DNA of 23,400 nucleotides from Phoronis australis (Eukaryota; Phoronida; Phoronidae), in assembly GCA_002633005.1 (NCBI GenBank), contig NMRA01001069.1, forward strand, positions 1,860-25,259, read 5' to 3'. Shown piece after piece: positions 18,393 to 23,400 of the stretch. Both the position numbers and the translations under genes were made by a program. Position 1 is the first letter of the stretch. Each line of letters begins with the position of its first letter. The notes under the pieces were generated by a model. The model ran no database searches. It was given only the letters and a program-made list of their open reading frames with translations, and had not been told where the DNA came from.

Positions 18393-19081
18393 GNCATGTT
18401 TTCTGTTTGTCAGTTTTTAGTTTTTGCATCTCATCTGCAAGTCGGTCGTCATTCTGGGCGTCATCTAAGAAGTGTTCCTTCTTTAGTTTTTCAACTTCCT
18501 GCAGGTGGCGCGCGGCAGCTTCTTCGCTTCTTGCCGTATTCAGTATGTCGCCTGTTGTGGCAGTCTTGGGTAAGGCATACACCTTTTTGAGCGTTTTTGT
18601 GTCGTTCAGGCCATATTTCAACGCTTCAGCTTCGATGATTTTTTCGACGTTACTTTCATACTCGCATTCGTGTAAGATATCACGAATTCGATAGTAGAAC
18701 ATGTCTACAGACTCATCGTTCTTTTGTTTAATAAATGTTATTTTCATCCTGGATGCATTCCAGGAACCCTCATGGCCATCTTTTTTTTGCACAGATGCCA
18801 TCAAAGAATGTCCAGAACGAGTCAAGTTTTTCTGATTCACCGGACGGAAACGGGTGGTTTGCGTGTTTGACGCATGCGTCGGGACCCATCCACACGAGGA
18901 CTTTGTCCACTTGACGCTTTTCCGCCAGTCCTTCATAGCAGTTCAATATCTTATTAGTAAGGGTTTTGAATCGTACATAATCATGGTATAGTTTCTTGCT
19001 GGTGAAATCTAATTGTTTTGGCATCTCCACACCGTGTAGGCGTGCCTTAGCAGAGGCCTCAATTTCATCCCTTGTAGCCAT
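18367..19081 (-). pseudogene. gag: Gypsy gag, frameshifted and truncated
   Basis: The first good ATG is at 19081 (MATRDEIEASAKARLHGVEM). Gag proteins assemble the particle that packages element RNA. The N-terminal frame runs to 18770 and then stops. The matching continuation is in the next frame and includes the typical retrotransposon gag core (ITFIKQKNDESVDMFYYRIR). The switch is at an eight-base T/A run (about 18780-18787), so an indel there explains it. The C-terminal part is lysine/glutamate-rich (EEAAARHLQEVEKLKKEHF), probably coiled-coil. It ends near an N (18394), where TGN..CAT..TAA could be a ruined zinc knuckle. No intact CCHC motif is present. Confidence 0.85.
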
Positions 19082-19282
19082 GTTAAATGTCACTGTGTTT
19101 CGAATTATACAACAGTTCGCGTGCTACTATTCACGTGCAGATGTATTACTATCGCGCGTGACTCATACCAGCAAGATTGGAAAATGTTTTTTAGCGTGAT
19201 TTTCAACGTCCAGTTTTACGAATAAAAACCCGGCTCTAATGACAGTCTGATAGTTTATTGTTTTATCACAAATTCAATACTT

Positions 19283-19306
19283 GTCGCTCCGACGTCGAGG
19301 TCACCA
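19283..19306 (-). other. Primer-binding site of the Gypsy element
   Basis: On the minus strand TGGTGACCTCGACGTCGGAG follows the 5' LTR with no gap. TGG is complementary to the CCA end of a tRNA, which primes minus-strand cDNA. I did not assign the tRNA species. Confidence 0.7.
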
Positions 19307-19474
19307 TGTGAAGTGTTCTGTTATACCAATAAAGTCATATATCCAGTATATTTATCCATTTATTATGGAGAGCACAAATACACTACTTGTCAGATCGAGC
19401 TGTAGCCATTAGAGGAAGTAAGTCAAGTTCAATGCGGCTTCCAAATAACAACATTACTTAACTAACACATGACA
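19307..19474 (-). repeat. Gypsy 5' LTR (168 bp)
   Basis: It is the promoter-bearing LTR of the antisense element, the same length as its partner at 13499-13666 with nine substitutions and no indel. It is flanked on the outside by ACTGT. Confidence 0.97.
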
Positions 19475-19516
19475 ACTGTAGAGCAGTCACCATATATTTT
19501 TGAAAAACAGGGATAA
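19475..19516 (+). pseudogene. Continuation of gene B reading frame after the insertion
   Basis: The duplicated ACTGT is followed in the same frame by VEQSPYIFEKQG and a TAA. See the entry at 13378-13498. Twelve sense codons plus the stop are too few to prove coding on their own. Confidence 0.3.
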
Positions 19517-20523
19517 CATTTTTGACCCAATCTGAAGTACTTAATTATTCATATTTCAATATTTGTTCCAGGTTCAGTGACATTTTAAGGCCACTTCAAG
19601 CTGTATCAGAGACAAGCTTTGTTACTCCGTTCTCTTCCCACAGCACTTCCACACACCAGCAGTGCTGCATGGCACAATGTACAAGTCAGTGGCCCTGGAG
19701 AATCACAGTACTAAGTTAACATATGACAATGTACCAGTGGACTGTCTGTGTATTCAGACGAACTATATCTGACTGCTACACAAATAAGCCTTGTTGGTGA
19801 GGATGCCCTTTCATAGGCAATGAGTCATGTGTGGACAATGAGCTTACTTCCTTTCCTGGAAGAAACATGAGGGACTGAAGCTGAAGAAGACTTAGTGACA
19901 CTCTGGTCTAGTTCAGAGTCTGATTTTGGGCTCAAAACGATTCAAGTGATATGCTGATGTGTTTACCTTCAAGGGTCTAATTGTGGATGTTATGGAGGCT
20001 GAATGAGGTTACATGAAAGAAAGCCACGTGTCGAAACTTTTTTTACAAGCGCTTCTATAGGCCATTGAAACTAGATCCCAGCGAAATGAAAGCCAAAAGC
20101 TGAGTGACATTAAATTTTCCTTTCAGAAGAAAGGCTTTATACTATTGGTAAAAACTTTTCACTTTGGTACACATTATGGGGAAATGACATTCAGTGACTG
20201 CATCGATTGTCTTATTGTATGTTTTCAATTGTAGCTAGTTGGATAAGAATCTGCTATGCACAAGATTCGAGAATAAATTATTTAAGTATTAAATTATTTT
20301 ATGTAAGCTATACTGCCTCCTCCTCATTATCATATTGTTTGGATTCTCTGGTCAGTGACCCTCTTTGTTTTACGATTATTAGTTTAATTGTACCACGTGA
20401 TCTCTTTGTCTTGTTGCAACACTGGGCCATCGTCCACAATTCTCTTCAACTTTCATTTTTCACTCAATTTCTCTTTGAAGTTTCAGCACTCTCCGTCTCT
20501 TCACATCATTAAGGTATTGTACC
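19517..20523. other. Possible 3' UTR of gene B and flanking sequence
   Basis: A canonical AATAAA lies on the plus strand at 20272-20277, about 760 bp after the TAA. Open frames here (for example 20207-20512) are hydrophobic and unsupported. An N is at 20524. Confidence 0.3.
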
Positions 20524-22646
20524 NGCGGGCCCCCTGGGCCTCCCCCCTAAATACGCCTATGAGTCACATTACCCATGGCCATGGGCATAGGTATATTTTC
20601 CTAAAATTATCCCTGCGATCGTACGGTGACATTTTGATTTGGAATTCATGGACTGCAAGTATCCAAAAAGCTGACGATCACACCGTACGTTCATCATAGT
20701 CCGGCAGCCCGGCTGTACAGTAGGCCTAGCCTACATGTACACTGCAGACAACAGTGGCAACGGGGCTGCGATCGACTTGTCTAACAACCGTGAACAGAAC
20801 ACACAAAATGAAAGCCATTGTATCATATTATTGAATAACAGATAACCATTATCTTTCTGGATCCTTAGGAAACTTAAAAATGACACGTCTGGGGTTTTCG
20901 TCACACAGCAAAAAGCGTCCTTCCCATTGTTTTGGCGCTTCCTGGTTGACAGTTGCTTAGTCACCACTTGGCGGCGCTAGTAGTAGCGGTAACAGCGAAC
21001 TCGCAAGTGAACTCTCCTATTCTACTACACTCAGTTCCAACTGCCAATGGTGATTCTTGACTCTTTTAAAACTACCGACTCATTCTCAAGCAGGGACAAC
21101 ATTACGGGCACGGGTCAGGGCTGAGGGGACCAACGGCTGTTTTAAATTTAAGAAGACTGTATGGGACTCTTTGACTTCTTGAAGATTGGCAGGGACAGGG
21201 TAGCCTCCTATAACTATACTTTCGACCCGTGGTTCCGGTGGGTGAGGTTGAGGCGAAGCGGCCCTGAACTTTTCAGTCTCGCTGTGAAATGATGCTTGTC
21301 TGGAAGGTGGCAGTGTGACGGTACTCACCACCAGCGACACACCTGATTATGGCGCTGCCTCACTCACCTTCTTCAACAAGGTTGTGGACCCTAAACTACG
21401 GAAATTTCCAGATGAAACGGGTTCAAATTGTAATATATCACGCCTATTCAGACGATATTGTTTTCATTGCGTCTGTTATTGATCCTGGCACGCTACCCTG
21501 GTCAGAGAGCTACTTTCAAATACAGCATCCATTCCGAATCAGCCCGGCACCTTAAAAATCATTGGCACAAAAACAAATGTGTTTGTGCTTTAAAAATTGC
21601 CCATCCGGCCTTTTGATTCTGAACGGTAGCCGTATTTGTCTTGTAAAGTGGATGACTTGCTCCTCGCCTTTCCTTGGTTCCGCATATTAAGGAAAAGCCA
21701 AAACTACGCTGTTGAGGTGTAGCCGTGCTGTGGGTAAAATTTGGGACATGTCTTCCAGAAATATGCTCTGGGTCTACTCCGCCTTTATCTGACTTATGTC
21801 TGTTCTCAGACTAGCCGCAAAATCACTTAATTTTTTTACCTTTTATGGTGTTGTGAAGATAGAAACATTATGCAACATCCCAACAAGAAATAATGCGAAT
21901 GTTCGTTGTCGGGATTATGATTAATAACGAAGGTTTCATCTCTCTTCAATCTTGATTAAAGCTGACGCAAGAAGCTACCATTTATTCTTCTGAGCTGCAA
22001 CGAATCTAATCACCGGTTTATTTGATTTTAATAACTTATTGAGTCTAGTATTCATATAGCCTCAGTTTTGGGTGTCTCAGACAAAGATTTTATAGTATCT
22101 TTGCCTCAGATGTAAAACCCGTCAATCACTTCAATGCTATGTCCGTCTTTGGTACTAGCATATCTTTTATGACCTCGACAGATCGACCTTGGTCGTCTTC
22201 AAGTTTTATTTTATGTTCATTTTTATTCAAAAGTAGACTTTTAATGACAAAGTGCTCTTCATTGGCTGCCACGTAGTTCCAGCTCCACGCACAAGTAATC
22301 GTCATTCCATGAGCGCTGAAGATGGTCTGAGAAATGACCGACCGATACGTCGTAGAAATGTAAATAGGTTAGAAGTAGCCACCCTGCTGCGTCGATCTGG
22401 ATTAAATCAACAAAGAAACTATTGAAGTGCTTCACTGAAACCTTGATCACGTGAATATACAATGGCACACACTAGTAGAATCAGTGCAGACATTTGCAAA
22501 AAAGGTCTAAAAGCTTTTCTCACGAAGAAAATGTAATGTCTGCGCCCAAAACACGTACACACATTAAAGTACATGGTCACAATTAGCCGCAAAATGAAAA
22601 ATGTCCAAATTTATTTCCGTGCCATTTTAGTGTTTATTTTTCGCAG
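20524..22646. other. Long stretch with no supported gene
   Basis: A 14-bp perfect palindrome, CCCATGGCCATGGG, lies at 20572-20585. An inverted pair CGTACGGTG/CACCGTACG lies near 20621-20690. Overlapping open frames of 64-84 codons on both strands at 21086-21482 look partly protein-like but lack a start or consistent splice sites. The rest is AT-rich and featureless. Confidence 0.5.
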
Positions 22647-22837
22647 CCAAGAGGGGTGGGGACAAGACCCCATCCTGGAAACATTCAATCAGAGACCAAC
22701 GGAGGTGGAACTCAGAAGAATCAGAAGATGGCGTCTTCAGTCAAATCTGTAACGCTTACGACGATGACACCTGCTCGAAAGGTCGTATTCTGAGGAATCC
22801 GCAGAACATCATCCAGCACGTACTGGTCTACGTATAG
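22647..22837 (+). CDS. Candidate terminal exon of an unidentified gene (gene C), cut by a MITE
   Basis: The acceptor TTTATTTTTCGCAG leads into a frame open from its first base for 62 codons. It is strongly polar and protein-like: KRGGDKTPSWKHSIRDQRRW, then NSEESEDGVFSQICNAYDDD, then TCSKGRILRN and more. It has two cysteines eight apart (CNAYDDDTC) and dibasic pairs (KR, RR), features found in some secreted peptide precursors, but no family is recognised. The stop TAG (22835-22837) is formed with the first bases of the transposon starting at 22836, so the natural C-terminus was probably different. No upstream exon could be linked. Confidence 0.45.
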
Positions 22838-22984
22838 GCGGATCCAAGGGGGTCAAGAGGTTAGGACCCCCTTTTTCCCTTGATTTTAGTGATATCAAAT
22901 CTATAATTTTCAAATTTTTGACTTGATCCCCTTCTTTTAAAAAGTTCTTGACCCACCCCATCCCCCTTAATTGTGGATCCGCCT
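22836..22984. mobile_element. 149-bp MITE with AGGCGGATCCA terminal inverted repeats
   Basis: The ends AGGCGGATCCA (22836-22846) and TGGATCCGCCT (22974-22984) are exact 11-bp inverted repeats. Inside the left end AAGGGGGTC and GACCCCCTT form a 9-bp hairpin. There is no coding capacity. No target-site duplication is apparent, so the superfamily is not assigned. The end sequence is similar to that of the element near 1395-1704. Confidence 0.75.
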
Positions 22985-23106
22985 CTCCTACATTTGTTCT
23001 TGTGTCGCGGTAAAACTGAACATTGAAAATAGTCCATTTTCGCTCTAAAACTGCACACCGCGTCATCATTCAGTTGCCCGTATATCATGCAATTCTGTCA
23101 TATTTA
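22985..23106. other. Unassigned spacer
   Basis: Sequence between the MITE and the next inverted-repeat cluster; nothing recognised. Confidence 0.4.
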
Positions 23107-23337
23107 ACAATTAAACCTGGGTCTCACCAAGTCTAAAGTTAAACCTGGTTAAAAGATCTTAATGCAGGTCTAAAGAATATAGACCTCGTTGGTGAAAGGA
23201 AAACTGACTAAGATTAGGTCTAAACTGGAGTTAAACCAGATTTTACTAGACCACTGGTCTAAAAGTTGAGCCACCTTTATGAAATGCAGATTATCTTTAA
23301 ACCTGGTCTGAGCCCAGTTTAAACCAGGTTTAACTTT
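23107..23337. repeat. Cluster of inverted AAACCTGGT motifs, probably a small palindromic element
   Basis: AAAGTTAAACCTGGTT (23135-23150) and AACCAGGTTTAACTTT (23322-23337) are perfect 16-bp inverted repeats. Between and just outside them the core TTAAACCTGGTCT recurs on both strands (near 23111, 23214, 23296 and 23318), mixed with GGTCTAAA. It may be a MITE with nested subterminal repeats. The window ends too soon to test flanking duplications thoroughly. Confidence 0.6.
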
Positions 23338-23400
23338 GAAATCGGCTGACAGTGCCTATGGTGTTAACAGGGAATTTTAGAAATGGTGTAAAAAGTATTT

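Larger units (their letters stand above)
13499..19474 (-). mobile_element. Ty3/Gypsy LTR retrotransposon, defective, with nested solo LTR
   Basis: A 5976-bp element in antisense orientation. Both ends are 168-bp LTRs bounded by TG..CA, and the flanks carry the exact 5-bp duplication ACTGT (13494-13498 and 19475-19479). On the minus strand the order is LTR, primer-binding site, gag, protease, reverse transcriptase, RNase H, integrase, polypurine tract, LTR. That is the Ty3/Gypsy order. No envelope frame fits in the 63 bp between integrase and LTR. Lesions are frameshifts at A/T homopolymers in gag and in pol, one in-frame TAA in pol, an N and a broken gag end, and the solo LTR at 17646-18139. 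Without the nested insertion the element is about 5.5 kb. The two LTRs differ at 9 of 168 sites, so the insertion is not very recent. Confidence 0.96.

Noticed and set aside
21086-21482. Overlapping open frames on both strands (84 codons minus, 64 codons plus)
   Set aside because: Some protein-like stretches, and two GTGAGT donors on the minus strand, but no usable start, acceptor or family match, and the two strands compete for the same bases.
1-23400. CRISPR arrays, bacterial operons or prophage
   Set aside because: The tandem repeats have no unique spacers of constant length, and all genes seen are eukaryotic in structure.

Overview
This is a gene-poor, repeat-rich stretch of an animal nuclear genome. 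It is AT-rich by impression, with spliced exons, GT/AG junctions, many inverted-repeat transposons and one large Ty3/Gypsy retrotransposon. No operons or bacterial signals are seen. The look fits a marine invertebrate such as an echinoderm, hemichordate, amphioxus or lophotrochozoan, but nothing fixes the species. Five isolated N bases (3632, 4308, 6530, 18394, 20524) may mark assembly gaps of unknown size, and two of them fall next to coding sequence.

Layout. 1-3060: no convincing gene; one probable small inverted-repeat transposon (about 1395-1704). 3060-7280: plus-strand gene territory. A likely first coding exon (3095-3132) and two further exons (5686-5716, 6239-6344) join in a consistent reading frame to an unidentified protein. 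After an N comes a 3'-terminal exon (about 6533-7154) encoding the second half of one KH domain and a complete KH domain, closest to hnRNP K. The introns carry a 471-bp TA-flanked MITE (3547-4017). The presumed 3' UTR carries six 17-bp repeats and then a decayed tandem array of about 135 bp period. 10059-11032: two tandem-repeat arrays (45 bp and 16 bp). 12691-13498: two candidate exons of an unidentified plus-strand gene.

13499-19474: an antisense Ty3/Gypsy element with two 168-bp LTRs, an exact 5-bp target duplication (ACTGT), a primer-binding site, a polypurine tract, gag and pol. It is dead as written: frameshifts at A/T homopolymers in gag and pol, one in-frame stop in pol, and a disrupted gag end. 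A second family has inserted inside it as a 494-bp solo LTR (17646-18139, target duplication CATAG). That LTR holds three perfect three-unit heat-shock elements plus a two-unit one in about 200 bp, which I think is the most interesting signal here. The Gypsy element appears to interrupt an open host reading frame that resumes for 12 sense codons on the far side.

19517-23400: mostly unassigned sequence. It includes a probable terminal coding exon (22647-22837) whose stop codon straddles the edge of a 149-bp MITE (22836-22984), and a cluster of inverted AAACCTGGT-type motifs (23107-23337). The genes show no evident functional relationship to each other; the transposon nesting is the main story.
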